Assembly: GCF_024349785.1 (NCBI RefSeq)
Contig: NZ_AP018817.1
Location: forward strand, 1,767,501 to 1,831,500
DNA: 64,000 nucleotides
Reading direction: 5' to 3'
Source of the DNA: Sphingomonas bisphenolicum
Lineage (GTDB): Bacteria; Pseudomonadota; Alphaproteobacteria; Sphingomonadales; Sphingomonadaceae
Of this stretch, positions 18,487 to 30,623 are shown piece after piece. Below the pieces are notes generated by a model. That model saw only the letters and a list, made by a program, of their open reading frames with translations. It searched no databases and was not told the DNA's origin. The first letter of the stretch is position 1; each line of letters opens with the position of its first letter. A program made the position numbers and the translations under genes.

Positions 18487-18861
18487 ATGACCCATAACCG
18501 CAGAGACATGTTGGGCCTCGGCGCAGCCGCCATCGCCGCCAGCGCCATCCCCGCCGCCGCGCAGGAGGCCAAGCCCCGATACGGCCTGATCGGCCAGATG
18601 CTGAGCCAGCCGGGCAAGCGCGACGAACTGGTCGGCTATCTGCGGGACGCGACCGGCGCGATGCCCGGTTGCCTGTCCTATATCATCGCGCTGGACAGCG
18701 AGAATCCGGACGCCATCTGGATCACCGAAGTCTGGGACAGCCGGGAAAACCACGCCGCCTCGCTCAAGCTGCCCGCGGTCCAGGCCGCCATCGCCAAGGC
18801 GCGGCCAATCATCGCGGGTTTCGGCCAGCGGTTCGAGACGGTGCCAGTGGCGGGCGTTTGA
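18487..18861 (+). CDS. Antibiotic biosynthesis monooxygenase (ABM) domain protein with Tat-like signal
   Basis: The 124-residue product has a twin-arginine-like leader (NRRDMLGLGAAAIAASAIP) ending in AAAQ, then a single ABM ferredoxin-like domain (GQMLSQPGKRDELVGYL and SENPDAIWITEVWDS). ABM domains are small dimeric folds found in quinone-type monooxygenases and in proteins of unknown role. The start at 18487 is supported by GGAG 12 bases upstream; ATG 18469 has no such site. Function is uncertain. Confidence 0.78.
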   Translation: MTHNRRDMLGLGAAAIAASAIPAAAQEAKPRYGLIGQMLSQPGKRDELVGYLRDATGAMPGCLSYIIALDSENPDAIWITEVWDSRENHAASLKLPAVQAAIAKARPIIAGFGQRFETVPVAGV

Positions 18862-18893
18862 GCGCGATACACATCCAGCAAGTCCAGTGGCTT

Positions 18894-19067
18894 ATGGCGA
18901 CCTTTCAACTGGTTGCCCTCTTTTGTTTGATCCGCAGCATCGATGACTTTCGGAAGAAACGATATGTCTGGGCGGGGCTTGGCCTGTTAGCGACCGCTTT
19001 CCTTCTTCTCACGCCGATGCAGACGCACACCGTGAAAATCGACCTTGCGCGGTCGAGCGATCAATAG
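18894..19067 (+). CDS. Small membrane protein, unknown
   Basis: A 57-residue frame between the ABM gene and ligA encodes two hydrophobic stretches (residues 3-14 and 24-41) separated by a basic segment SIDDFRKKRY. I do not recognise it. A TTG at 18858, overlapping the ABM stop, could extend it by 12 residues. The hydrophobic-loop-hydrophobic pattern with positive charges between supports a real small membrane protein. Confidence 0.4.
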   Translation: MATFQLVALFCLIRSIDDFRKKRYVWAGLGLLATAFLLLTPMQTHTVKIDLARSSDQ

Positions 19068-19098
19068 CGGCCTTTCTGGTCGGGGAGCGGTTCGCTAA

Positions 19099-21225
<2,127 letters not shown>

Positions 21226-21269
21226 GCGATTTCCAATCAAACGAACTCGTTTGATGGTTAAGAAATCGC
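21226..21269. terminator. Nested inverted repeat between ligA and the convergent hxlR-type gene
   Basis: GCGATTTC and GAAATCGC form outer arms and ATCAAACGA and TCGTTTGAT form a perfect inner stem around AC. It separates converging genes and could act in both directions, although neither side has a strong T-tract. Confidence 0.55.
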
Positions 21270-21283
21270 GTCAATCCAAAAAA

Positions 21284-21679
21284 CTAGGCCGCCATCGCAT
21301 CGGTCAGCGCCCCGTCATGGGCGCGCCGCGACGCCATGATGGCGCCGACATGGTCTTCGGCCCATTGGGTGACCTGATCCAATATGCCGATCAGCCCGCC
21401 CGCCAGCGGGGTCAGCCGATATTCCACCGTTACCGGCACGGTGGGGAAGGCGGCGCGGCTGACCAGCCCGTCGCGCTCCAGGCTCTTCAACGTCTGCGAG
21501 AGCATCTTTTGTGAGATGGCGCCGATCCGCCGGCGCAGGTCGTTGAAGCGCACCGGCCCATCCTTCAATGTCAGCAGCACCAGCACCGCCCATTTGTCGC
21601 CGATCCGGTCGAGAATGTGGCGGGTCGGACAATCGGGATTATAGGCGTCGCCGGTGCGCAGCGGCTGGGGAGGGGACAT
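21284..21679 (-). CDS. HxlR-family transcriptional regulator
   Basis: The 131-residue winged-helix protein has the HxlR hallmark: a Cys near the N-terminus (DCPTRHILDRIGDKWA) and the DNA-recognition stretch RFNDLRRRIGAISQKMLSQT, then LERDGLVSR and VEYRLTPLG-like segments. Such regulators often sense electrophiles or oxidants through the conserved Cys. It is divergent from the NAD(P)-binding protein at 21789 with a 109-base shared promoter region, which makes that gene its likely target. The start at 21679 follows a purine-poor leader and was set by homology. Confidence 0.88.
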   Translation of the reverse strand: MSPPQPLRTGDAYNPDCPTRHILDRIGDKWAVLVLLTLKDGPVRFNDLRRRIGAISQKMLSQTLKSLERDGLVSRAAFPTVPVTVEYRLTPLAGGLIGILDQVTQWAEDHVGAIMASRRAHDGALTDAMAA

Positions 21680-21788
21680 GCGGGCGGTATCCTTGGCGTA
21701 ACCAGGTGAAGGCGAGGTGCCTTCTTGCGGGGATGATATCGCAATCGCTATCTGGTTTCCATCGGTAACCACCCATGGAGACGAGAAT

Positions 21789-22400
21789 ATGAAGGTAGCG
21801 ATCATCGGCGGCACGGGCCGAGCGGGCACGGAAATCAGCGCCGAACTGGCGCGACGCGGGCATCGGGTGACGGCGATATCGCGGCATCCTGAAAAGGCCA
21901 TCGAGGACGCGCAGGTGACGGCGGTGCAGGGCGACGTCAACGATCCTGCGGCTCTGGTCGAGGCTATCCGCGGCCATGACGTGGTCGTAAGCGCGGTGAT
22001 GTTTTCCGATACCGATCCTGAATCGCTGGTCGGCGTGGTGCGCGATTCCGGCGTGCCGCGTTACCTGGTGGTCGGCGGCGCGGGCAGCCTGGAGGTCGCG
22101 CCGGGGGTGCCGCTGATCGCCACGCCGGACTTCCCCGAAGTCGCCAAGGTCGAAGCGGGCAAGGGCGCGGTGTTTCTCGACTATCTGCGCGGGGTCGATG
22201 ACATCGACTGGACCTTCCTGTCGCCGTCGGCCTATTTCTTCGTGGGCGATCGCAAGAGCGGCTTCCGCGTCGGCAAGGACCAACTGCTGGTCGATGGCGA
22301 AGGCAATAGCAGCATATCCTACGCCGACTATGCCATCGCGCTGGTGGATGAAATCGAAACGCCGCAGCATAGCCGCGGGCGATTTACCGTGGGCTATTAA
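21789..22400 (+). CDS. NAD(P)-binding oxidoreductase (atypical short-chain / NmrA-like)
   Basis: A 203-residue Rossmann protein with the N-terminal dinucleotide motif GGTGRAG and an atypical short-chain layout (HDVVVSAV, GGAGSLEVAPG, FLSPSAYFF, YADYAIALVDEIE). It resembles the BlvRB/YwnB-like branch, which acts as NAD(P)H-dependent reductases or epimerases. Start 21789 has GGAG upstream. Divergent to the HxlR-type regulator and probably controlled by it. Confidence 0.85.
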   Translation: MKVAIIGGTGRAGTEISAELARRGHRVTAISRHPEKAIEDAQVTAVQGDVNDPAALVEAIRGHDVVVSAVMFSDTDPESLVGVVRDSGVPRYLVVGGAGSLEVAPGVPLIATPDFPEVAKVEAGKGAVFLDYLRGVDDIDWTFLSPSAYFFVGDRKSGFRVGKDQLLVDGEGNSSISYADYAIALVDEIETPQHSRGRFTVGY

Positions 22401-22408
22401 GTAAAACG

Positions 22409-22463
22409 CCGTTCGTTTCGAGCGAAGTCGAGAAACGCTTCTCGACACGCTCGAAGCGAACGG
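22409..22463. repeat. Short palindromic repeat, CCGTTCG...CGAACGG type
   Basis: CCGTTCGTTTCGAGCG at the left and CGCTCGAAGCGAACGG at the right form a long stem with inner GTCGAGAA and TTCTCGAC. It lies between two converging genes and could also stop transcription. It is shorter than the other copies. Confidence 0.8.
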
Positions 22464-22479
22464 ATTATTGTAGCGGCGC

Positions 22480-23349
22480 TTAAGCCGCCCCTTCCAGCTT
22501 GTCCTGGGTCTTCGTGTCGAAATCGCCCGCATCATGGCGTTCGTGGAGCTGTTCCTCCAGCGGCCCGTTCGCCTTGTTGACCATGCGGCCGCGCTTCACC
22601 GCCGGGCGGGCGTCGATCTGCCGCGCCCAGCGCACGACATTCTTGTAGCTGGCCGCGTCCAGAAACTCCGCCGCGTCATAGGCGCGGCCAAGCACCAGCC
22701 CGCCATACCAGGGCCAGATGGCGATGTCGGCGATGCTATAGTCGGCGCCGGCGATATAGTCATTGTCCGCCAGTTGCCGGTCGAGCACATCGAGCTGCCG
22801 CTTCACCTCCATCGTGTAGCGGTTGATCGCATATTCGAACTTTTCCGGCGCATAGGCGAAGAAATGGCCGAAGCCCCCGCCCAGCAGCGGGCCAGCGCCC
22901 ATCTGCCAGAACAGCCAGTTGAGCGCCTCGGTGCGCCCGGCCGGATCGGCCGGCAGGAACTTGCCGAATTTCTCGGCCAGATAGAGAAGGATCGACCCGG
23001 ATTCGAACACCCGCTGCGGCGGCGACACGCTATGGTCGAGCAACGCCGGGATCTTGCTATTGGGGTTGATGGCGGCGAAGTCGCTGCCGAACTGGTCGCC
23101 ATCACCGATGCGGATCAACCAGGCGTCATATTCCGCTTCGGTGACGCCCGCTTCCAGCAGTTCTTCCAGCAGGATCGTCACTTTCTGCCCATTGGGGGTG
23201 GCGAGCGAATAGAGCTGGAGCGGATGCTGGCCGACCGGCAAGACCTTGTCGTGCGTCGCGCCCGCGATCGGGCGATTGATGGACGCGAAGGGGCCGCCAT
23301 TTTCCTTGTCCCAGGTCCAGACTTTGGGCGGGGTATATGTGTCGGTCAT
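22480..23349 (-). CDS. yghU: Glutathione S-transferase-like disulfide-bond oxidoreductase, YghU type
   Basis: The 289-residue protein matches the YghU branch of Nu-class glutathione transferases, which reduce disulfides and organic peroxides with two bound glutathiones. Diagnostic parts are the N-terminal PKVWTWDKENGGPFASINRP, the GSH-site TPNGQKVTILLEE, SKIPALLDH and the FESGSILLYLAEKFG segment. The C-terminal helical domain and the end (GPLEEQLHERHD) also match. It may contribute to oxidative stress defence alongside the neighbouring stress protein. Confidence 0.92.
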   Translation of the reverse strand: MTDTYTPPKVWTWDKENGGPFASINRPIAGATHDKVLPVGQHPLQLYSLATPNGQKVTILLEELLEAGVTEAEYDAWLIRIGDGDQFGSDFAAINPNSKIPALLDHSVSPPQRVFESGSILLYLAEKFGKFLPADPAGRTEALNWLFWQMGAGPLLGGGFGHFFAYAPEKFEYAINRYTMEVKRQLDVLDRQLADNDYIAGADYSIADIAIWPWYGGLVLGRAYDAAEFLDAASYKNVVRWARQIDARPAVKRGRMVNKANGPLEEQLHERHDAGDFDTKTQDKLEGAA

Positions 23350-23438
23350 AGGGTGCGGCTCCGATGCTGCCAGAATATGACCGGCAGGTAGGAAGCGCTC
23401 CCATGGCCCGCAACCGATGCCCGCTCATCGATCGATGA

Positions 23439-23873
23439 TTATTTCGCATCGGTCCTGACCACCAGCACGCTGACCGGCGACTGGTGGACGATGGCTGATG
23501 CGTTGGAGCCGAGCAGGCGGGAGGAGAGGGACGGCTGGTGCGACGCCAGCACGATCAGGTCCGCCTTGCGCCGTTCCGCTTCGATGATGACCTCGTCCCG
23601 CACCCGGCCGCGGCGGGTGAATATTTGGGTGCGGGTGGAGTCCAGTCCGGCCTCCGCCGCCCATGCCTGCATGTCGGACAGCGCGTCCGCCTCCTCCCGC
23701 TCGTCGAAATCGCTCGCCAGCAATTCGGAATAGCGGGTCGGCAGATAATAGCGGACGTACAGGATGTGGACGGCGCCGTCCGTGCCCGCAACCTCCGCCG
23801 CTCCGGCGATGGCGGCGCGGGCCAGGTCCGGCTCGTTGACATCGACAGCAGCGATGATCGTGGCGTAGGGCAT
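23439..23873 (-). CDS. Universal stress protein (UspA family)
   Basis: A 144-residue Usp domain protein. The N-terminal YATIIAAVDVNEPDLARAA and the C-terminal nucleotide-binding type motif (LLGSNASAIVHQSPVSVLVV) match the family, as does DLIVLASHQ. The motif G-x-N/S-A-x-x-I-V is intact, so ATP binding is possible. It is divergent from groESL and downstream of no operon partner other than yghU, 89 bases away. Confidence 0.88.
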   Translation of the reverse strand: MPYATIIAAVDVNEPDLARAAIAGAAEVAGTDGAVHILYVRYYLPTRYSELLASDFDEREEADALSDMQAWAAEAGLDSTRTQIFTRRGRVRDEVIIEAERRKADLIVLASHQPSLSSRLLGSNASAIVHQSPVSVLVVRTDAK

Positions 23874-24085
23874 CCTCGTCTCCTTTGGCTTATGCTGGCT
23901 TCAACCGGCGACGCGCGCGGACGATGCGCCTGTCATCAAAGATTCCCGAAACGACATGAAGAAGGAACAGCCGCAATATCCGCGCAATCCGTCGCGTCGG
24001 GGATGACGGTCGATCGGGCGCGGCCTATCTGCGGCAACGCGCCGTTGGCTCGGCCGGGCGTCGGAAAATTTTCGCGCCGCCACCC

Positions 24086-24114
24086 TTGACCAGCGGAACG
24101 ACTTTTCCATATGC
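24086..24114 (+). promoter_or_regulatory. Candidate housekeeping promoter of groESL
   Basis: TTGACC (24086-24091) and CATATG (24109-24114) are 17 bases apart, directly upstream of the CIRCE operator. Placement just before CIRCE is typical of sigma70-type groESL promoters in alphaproteobacteria. Confidence 0.6.
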
Positions 24115-24120
24115 ATGCCG

Positions 24121-24147
24121 CTAGCACTCTTGTTCAACGAGTGCTAA
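24121..24147 (+). promoter_or_regulatory. CIRCE operator (HrcA binding site)
   Basis: CTAGCACTC, nine bases, GAGTGCTAA: matches the CIRCE consensus (TTAGCACTC-N9-GAGTGCTAA) with one base changed in the left arm. It predicts HrcA repression of groESL and its release on heat shock. hrcA is not in this window. Confidence 0.95.
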
Positions 24148-24257
24148 CAACGACAAGTTCATCGGGAGACGGACAAGCGGACAGGGCTTTTGCGGGGGAG
24201 ATCGTCCTCCGATCCTGTGCGCCGCCCCCTCCCCAAAGCTAGGGAAAGGCAATCAAC

Positions 24258-24545
24258 ATGGCATTTCGTCCGTTGCACGACCGTGTTCTCGTCCGCCGCA
24301 TCGAAGCGGAAGCGAAGACCGCCGGCGGCATCATCATCCCCGACACCGCCAAGGAAAAGCCGCAGGAAGGCGAAATCGTCTCCGTCGGCACCGGCAGCAA
24401 GGCCGAAGACGGCAAGGTGACCCCGCTGGACGTAAAGGCCGGCGATCGCGTGCTGTTCGGCAAATGGTCGGGCACCGAAGTCAAGGTCGACGGTGAAGAC
24501 CTGCTGATCATGAAGGAATCGGACATTCTGGGCGTCGTCGCGTAA
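24258..24545 (+). CDS. groES: Co-chaperonin GroES
   Basis: GroES (95 residues) caps the GroEL cage. The conserved start [12 protein letters not shown], the mobile loop region [19 protein letters not shown] and the [20 protein letters not shown] end are intact. It lies 110 bases below a CIRCE operator and 101 bases before groEL. AAAGGCAATCAAC supplies a ribosome binding site. Confidence 0.98.
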   Translation: MAFRPLHDRVLVRRIEAEAKTAGGIIIPDTAKEKPQEGEIVSVGTGSKAEDGKVTPLDVKAGDRVLFGKWSGTEVKVDGEDLLIMKESDILGVVA

Positions 24546-24640
24546 AGCGGCGAACCGGACAGTCATTCCATTTTTCGGCGGAAATTCATGCCCTGTAACG
24601 GTGTGAACTTCGCAAATTTTGCAATTCTCAAAGAAGGTGA

Positions 24641-26293
<1,653 letters not shown>

Positions 26294-26371
26294 AGCGATC
26301 GTCGCGGGCGGGGCTTGCCTCGCCTGCGGTTTAATCGCGGGAATGAAGTTTCCGGCCTTCCTGACGCAAAG

Positions 26372-26410
26372 AAGGGGCTGGTGGAGCGATCCACCGGCCC
26401 TTTTCTTTTG
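26372..26410 (+). terminator. Intrinsic terminator after groEL
   Basis: AAGGGGCTGGTGGA, loop GCGA and TCCACCGGCCCTTT form a 14-bp stem with two G-U pairs, running into TTTTCTTTT. Confidence 0.9.
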
Positions 26411-26455
26411 GGGCGCCGAAACCGGCCATTTACAGATTCCTGCTAATCGCAAGCC

Positions 26456-26854
26456 ATGAATATGGTGCAATATGCAGGCGGCGTGATGGCCCTGTGCCTA
26501 GCCGGGGGCACGATCGGCTATCTGACGCGGCCGGCCGATGCGCCGAGGGCCGAGCAAAGCGAGGCGACCGCGACCATGGTCACGACGACCGTCCCGGTCC
26601 AGCGCGAGCAGCCGATGAGCGCGGCGGAACTGGATGCCCAGCAGCCATCCGGCGGTGCCGTCGCTAAACCTGCGCCAACAGTCCAGCGCTTCGAGGGGCG
26701 GAAGGTGGCGTCATCCGCCCCGACATGGTCCTATCGGGGCTGCAACGAAGCACGGGCCGCGGGCGCGGCTCCGCTCTATCGCGGACAACCGGGCTATGGC
26801 GCGCATATGGACGGCGACAATGACGGCATCGCTTGCGAGCCGATCCGCCACTAG
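26456..26854 (+). CDS. Excalibur calcium-binding domain protein, membrane-anchored
   Basis: The 132-residue product has a single N-terminal hydrophobic segment (residues 4-22), an Ala/Pro/Thr-rich linker and a C-terminal Excalibur domain: YRGCNEARAAG, then HMDGDNDGIACE, the DxDxDGxxCE calcium loop. The domain is extracellular or periplasmic in known proteins and usually binds calcium. Upstream is the groEL terminator, and a convergent acetyltransferase ends four bases after it. Role unknown. Confidence 0.85.
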   Translation: MNMVQYAGGVMALCLAGGTIGYLTRPADAPRAEQSEATATMVTTTVPVQREQPMSAAELDAQQPSGGAVAKPAPTVQRFEGRKVASSAPTWSYRGCNEARAAGAAPLYRGQPGYGAHMDGDNDGIACEPIRH

Positions 26855-26857
26855 CCT

Positions 26858-27547
26858 TTATCGCGTCACCGCCATCATCGGCAGTTCCGCCCGCACTCCG
26901 AACCCCAGTGTGCGGTAGAGCGCGATCGTGCGGTCGTGGGCGGCATAGGCGTGGAGGAAGGGGGTTTCGCCCCGGTCCAGTATCGCCTGCGCGACGATCC
27001 GCATCAGCGCGCTGGCCAGCCCGCGGCCGCACCAGTCGGGATGGGTGCAGACCCCGCTGACTTCGGTGAAGCCCGGCAGCGCCATCCGCTCGCCCGCCAT
27101 CGCGATCAACTGGCCATGCTCCCGCACGCCGATGAAGCGGCCCAGCCGGTGGGTGCGGGGCGCGAACGGCCCCGGCCGGGTGAGCAGCGCAAGGGCGCGC
27201 ATCTCTTCCGCGTCGCTTTCGTCCAGCGTCGCCCATGCAGGCGTAGCGGAGGCGGCGGGCGTGATCGACGGCGCGACCATCTGCGCCAGCATCGCTGTGC
27301 GCATGACAGTGACGCCGGGCAGCGGAATCATCGCATCCGGACCGACGAGCCAGAGTTGGCCGGTCTCAGGCACCAGCGCCGCGAGCGCCGCCCGACTGGC
27401 CGCGCTGTCATCCGCCGCCGCGCCGAACGGCCCGTAAAGCGGATCGATCCGGCGCGCATGGGCGTCGCCCTGCGCCAACGCGGACCAGCCGCCCGACAAG
27501 CTGTGCCAGACGGGGCGATCAAGCGGATGAGACAGGGAGCCAGACAC
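26858..27547 (-). CDS. GNAT family N-acetyltransferase (FR47-like)
   Basis: A 229-residue acetyltransferase whose C-terminal half has the FR47-like GNAT core: MAGERMALPGFTEVSGVCT, then CGRGLASALMRIVA (acetyl-CoA loop) and LYRTLGFGVRAE. The N-terminal half is a less conserved domain that often precedes this type. The start is uncertain: GTG 27547 is chosen, with TTG at 27550 or 27583 as options. It faces the MarR-acetyltransferase fusion gene across about 60 bases, which suggests shared control. Confidence 0.8.
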   Translation of the reverse strand: MSGSLSHPLDRPVWHSLSGGWSALAQGDAHARRIDPLYGPFGAAADDSAASRAALAALVPETGQLWLVGPDAMIPLPGVTVMRTAMLAQMVAPSITPAASATPAWATLDESDAEEMRALALLTRPGPFAPRTHRLGRFIGVREHGQLIAMAGERMALPGFTEVSGVCTHPDWCGRGLASALMRIVAQAILDRGETPFLHAYAAHDRTIALYRTLGFGVRAELPMMAVTR

Positions 27548-27608
27548 CAATAGAGACTTCCGATTATTAGTTGACGACGGCAACTATCATGGCTTAGCCT
27601 GACCTGCA

Positions 27609-28565
27609 ATGACCGATGAACATCCGCCCGCCGATACGTCCTTGCCCGCGCCGGAAACCGTGGCGGCGGTGCGCGCCTTCAACCGCTTCCACACCCGGTT
27701 CGCGGGCGTGTTGCAGCCCAGCTACATGGACAGCGGCATGGGCGTCACGGCGGCGCGGCTGCTTTATGAGATTGCGCAGGCGGAAGCCGGCGTACTGGCC
27801 AGCAGCCTGCGTGAGCATATGGGGCTGGATGCGGGCCATGCCAGTCGCATTATTGCCGGCTTCGAAAAGCGCGGATGGATAGCGCGCGGCCGCGGCAGCG
27901 ATGCGCGGCAGCGGCCGATCGCCCTGACCCCGGAGGGGCGCGCCGCCTTTGCGGCGATCGACGCGCGCACCCGCGCCGACACCGCCGCGCGGGTCGCCGG
28001 GTTGGACCAGGGGCAGCAGGATGATCTGGTCGCGGCATTGGGCCAGGTCCGCGCGCTGCTGGGCGATCCGATACACAGCGAAAGGGATTGGTCGATCCGT
28101 CCCTTTCGCATCGGCGACCTGGCGCTGGTCGCGTCGCGCCAGGCCCGGTTATACGAAACGGAATATGGCTGGGGCCGGGCGATGGAGGTGATGCAGGGGG
28201 AGATCACCACCGCCTTCCTGCGCGATTTCAAGCCGGGTCGGGAGCAGGCCTGGATCGCCGAGCGCGACGGCGCGATGCTGGGCGCGGTACTGCTGGCCGA
28301 CGCGGGCGACGATGTCGGGCAGTTGCGGTTGCTGCATGTCGAGCGGGCCGCACGCGGGCTGGGGATCGGTCGGGCGCTGGTCGATCAGTGTATCGGCTTC
28401 GCCCGCAATGCCGGCTATCGAGCAATGATGTTGTGGACACAGAATGTCCTTACCCATGCCCGCCACCTGTATGAATCGGTCGGCTTCACTCTCTCCGCGC
28501 AGGAAACGCACAGTCTTTTCGGTAACGAAATGATGGGCGAACGCTGGATATTGTCGCTGCATTAA
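27609..28565 (+). CDS. MarR-family regulator fused to a GNAT acetyltransferase
   Basis: The 318-residue product joins a MarR winged-helix domain (about 15-150; VRAFNRFHTRFAGVL, DAGHASRIIAGFEKRGWI, then RQRPIALTPEGRAAF) to a GNAT domain (about 155-318; LRLLHVERAARGLGIGRALV split here as LLHVERAARGLGIGRALV, and HLYESVGFTL). This two-domain layout is a known family whose substrates and ligands are mostly unknown. The divergent partner is another acetyltransferase. The two may act in one detoxification or signalling function, which is inference. Confidence 0.9.
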   Translation: MTDEHPPADTSLPAPETVAAVRAFNRFHTRFAGVLQPSYMDSGMGVTAARLLYEIAQAEAGVLASSLREHMGLDAGHASRIIAGFEKRGWIARGRGSDARQRPIALTPEGRAAFAAIDARTRADTAARVAGLDQGQQDDLVAALGQVRALLGDPIHSERDWSIRPFRIGDLALVASRQARLYETEYGWGRAMEVMQGEITTAFLRDFKPGREQAWIAERDGAMLGAVLLADAGDDVGQLRLLHVERAARGLGIGRALVDQCIGFARNAGYRAMMLWTQNVLTHARHLYESVGFTLSAQETHSLFGNEMMGERWILSLH

Positions 28566-28584
28566 CCGAAAAATAAAGGAAGAA

Positions 28585-30600
28585 ATGCGATCAGGGGGCC
28601 GGGAACCGGAGACCCGCCATTTGCGCGTGCTGAAAACATTTCTGGAAAGGCGCGCGGCGCGGGGACCGGGGCAGGATGCCGACGTGCGGCGGAGCCTGGT
28701 CGAATCACTTTATGCATCGCCCACGTCACTCACCATCGGGGCGGTCACAGGCGTTGCCGTCGGCATCGTCATCAGCAGCATGTCGGCGCCGGGGCCGATC
28801 CAGTTTGTCGTCGCGGTTCTGTGCCTGGTGGCCACGCTGCGCGTCGTATCCGCCATCTTCTTCCATCGCCAACTGGTGCGCGGCACGGCGGTCGCCTCGC
28901 GCAACTGGGAACTGGCCTATGAGCTGGGCGCCTGGGGCTATGCCGGGCTGCTGGGCCTGATGGGCTTCGTCACCCTGATCGGATCGCCCGACCCGGTCAC
29001 GCATATGCTGAGCGTGTCAATGGCGACCGGCTATGCCGGCGGCATTTCCGGCCGCAATGCGGGGCGGGTCCAGATCGCGATCGGTCAGGTCTGCCTGACG
29101 CTGCTGCCGACCGCGACCGGGCTTTGGCTGGAAGGATCGACCGGCTATCGCGTGCTGTCGGTGGCGATGGTGATGATGGTGCTCGGGCTCGCTGAAATCA
29201 GCTCCACCATCCACCGCATCGTCGTCCAGGCGCTGGTCGGCAAGCGGGACAAGTCTTTGCTGGCCGACAAGTTCGAGCGACTGGCGCGGTTCGACAGTCT
29301 GACGGGTCTGGAAAATCGCATGGCGATGCAGATGCGTCTGCGCGAGATATTCGACACCAATCAGAAGCGGAACGACGCCGTCACCATCCTATGGATGGAC
29401 ATCGACCGGTTCAAGGAAATCAACGACTCGCTGGGGCATATGGTCGGCGACCAGTTGCTGCGCTGCGTTGCGGAGCGGCTGAACGATGTGATTCAGGATC
29501 GCGGCCGCATCGCCCGGTTCGGCGGCGACGAGTTCGTCATCATCTGTTCGGACATGGACCGGGTGACCGCAGCGGCGCTGGCACAGGAAATCATCGCCTA
29601 TTTTGCCCATGGTTTCGACCTCAGCGACAATCATCTCTCCGTCACCGCGTCCATCGGCTATGCCGTCGCGCCACAGGACGGGCGCGACATGGACGAACTG
29701 ATGCAGCATGCCGATCTGGCGCTGTATGAAGCCAAGCGGGAAGGGCGCAACCGCGCCGCCAGTTTCAACTGGTCGCTGAAGGAGCGGTTCAACCGCGTCC
29801 ACGAGATCGAGACGGGCCTGCGCCGCGCGCTGGACGGCGGCGAATTGAAGCTGCTGTTCCAGCCGATCGTCAATCTGGATGGCGGGCATATCGACGCCTG
29901 CGAAGCGCTGCTGCGCTGGGATCATCCGGTGCTTGGGCCGATCCCGCCGTCCGAATTCATCCCGATCGCCGAGGGTATGGGGATGATCGAGGCGATGACA
30001 GGATGGGTGCTGCGCGAAGCCTGCGCCGCTGCCGTGTCATGGCCCGGTGACGTCCGCATAGCCATCAACATCTCGCCGGCCTCGCTCAAATCGTCCGAGC
30101 TGCCGGCCAATGTCATCGCCGCGCTGCTGGAGTCCGGCCTGCCGGCGCGGCGGCTGGAACTGGAAGTCACCGAATCGATCTTCCTCGACAATAGCGGGCA
30201 GACCAATGCGATCCTGCGCGAATTGCAACGGATCGGGCTGCGGCTGGCGCTCGACGATTTCGGCACTGGCTATAGTTCGCTTTCCTATCTGCGCTCCTAC
30301 CGGTTCGACACGCTGAAGATCGATCAGAGCTTCATGGCGGGGGTCAGCGCCAATGTAGAGGATCGCGCGATCGTGCGCGCGATCGGCAATCTGGCGCGTG
30401 ACCTCAACATGGATACGGTGGCGGAAGGAATCGAGACGACCGACCAGTTGGCCCATGCGCGCGAGGCGGGCTTCACCAATGTCCAGGGCTATCTGTTCAG
30501 CCGCCCGGTGCCGCGTGAGCGGATCGCCGAACTGATCGCCGCCGGCCCGCTGGACGGCAGCGAACGGCCCGATCCCATGCCGCGCCGCCGCCGCGCCTGA
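28585..30600 (+). CDS. Membrane c-di-GMP enzyme with GGDEF and EAL domains
   Basis: The 671-residue protein has an N-terminal membrane region (about residues 45-210, five to six helices) without a recognised sensor name. A GGDEF domain carries the intact RFGGDEF motif (GGDEF at 313-317), and an EAL domain has EALLRW (EAL at 440-442), NISPASL, ELEVTES, DDFGTGYSS, KIDQSF and AEGIET. Both catalytic sites look complete, so it could make or break c-di-GMP, with the balance set by the sensor region. It lies 19 bases after the MarR fusion gene and converges with the RpfF-like gene. Confidence 0.92.
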   Translation: MRSGGREPETRHLRVLKTFLERRAARGPGQDADVRRSLVESLYASPTSLTIGAVTGVAVGIVISSMSAPGPIQFVVAVLCLVATLRVVSAIFFHRQLVRGTAVASRNWELAYELGAWGYAGLLGLMGFVTLIGSPDPVTHMLSVSMATGYAGGISGRNAGRVQIAIGQVCLTLLPTATGLWLEGSTGYRVLSVAMVMMVLGLAEISSTIHRIVVQALVGKRDKSLLADKFERLARFDSLTGLENRMAMQMRLREIFDTNQKRNDAVTILWMDIDRFKEINDSLGHMVGDQLLRCVAERLNDVIQDRGRIARFGGDEFVIICSDMDRVTAAALAQEIIAYFAHGFDLSDNHLSVTASIGYAVAPQDGRDMDELMQHADLALYEAKREGRNRAASFNWSLKERFNRVHEIETGLRRALDGGELKLLFQPIVNLDGGHIDACEALLRWDHPVLGPIPPSEFIPIAEGMGMIEAMTGWVLREACAAAVSWPGDVRIAINISPASLKSSELPANVIAALLESGLPARRLELEVTESIFLDNSGQTNAILRELQRIGLRLALDDFGTGYSSLSYLRSYRFDTLKIDQSFMAGVSANVEDRAIVRAIGNLARDLNMDTVAEGIETTDQLAHAREAGFTNVQGYLFSRPVPRERIAELIAAGPLDGSERPDPMPRRRRA

Positions 30601-30623
30601 ACGGGGCGGCGTGCGTCATCCAA

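Noticed and set aside
24095..24118. EcfG-type promoter at GGAAC upstream of groES
   Set aside because: No CGTT-like -10 at 16-17 bases; the sigma70-like pair next to CIRCE fits better.
28603..28630. GGAACC near the start of the GGDEF-EAL gene as an EcfG promoter
   Set aside because: It lies inside the coding region and no CGTT follows at 16-17 bases.
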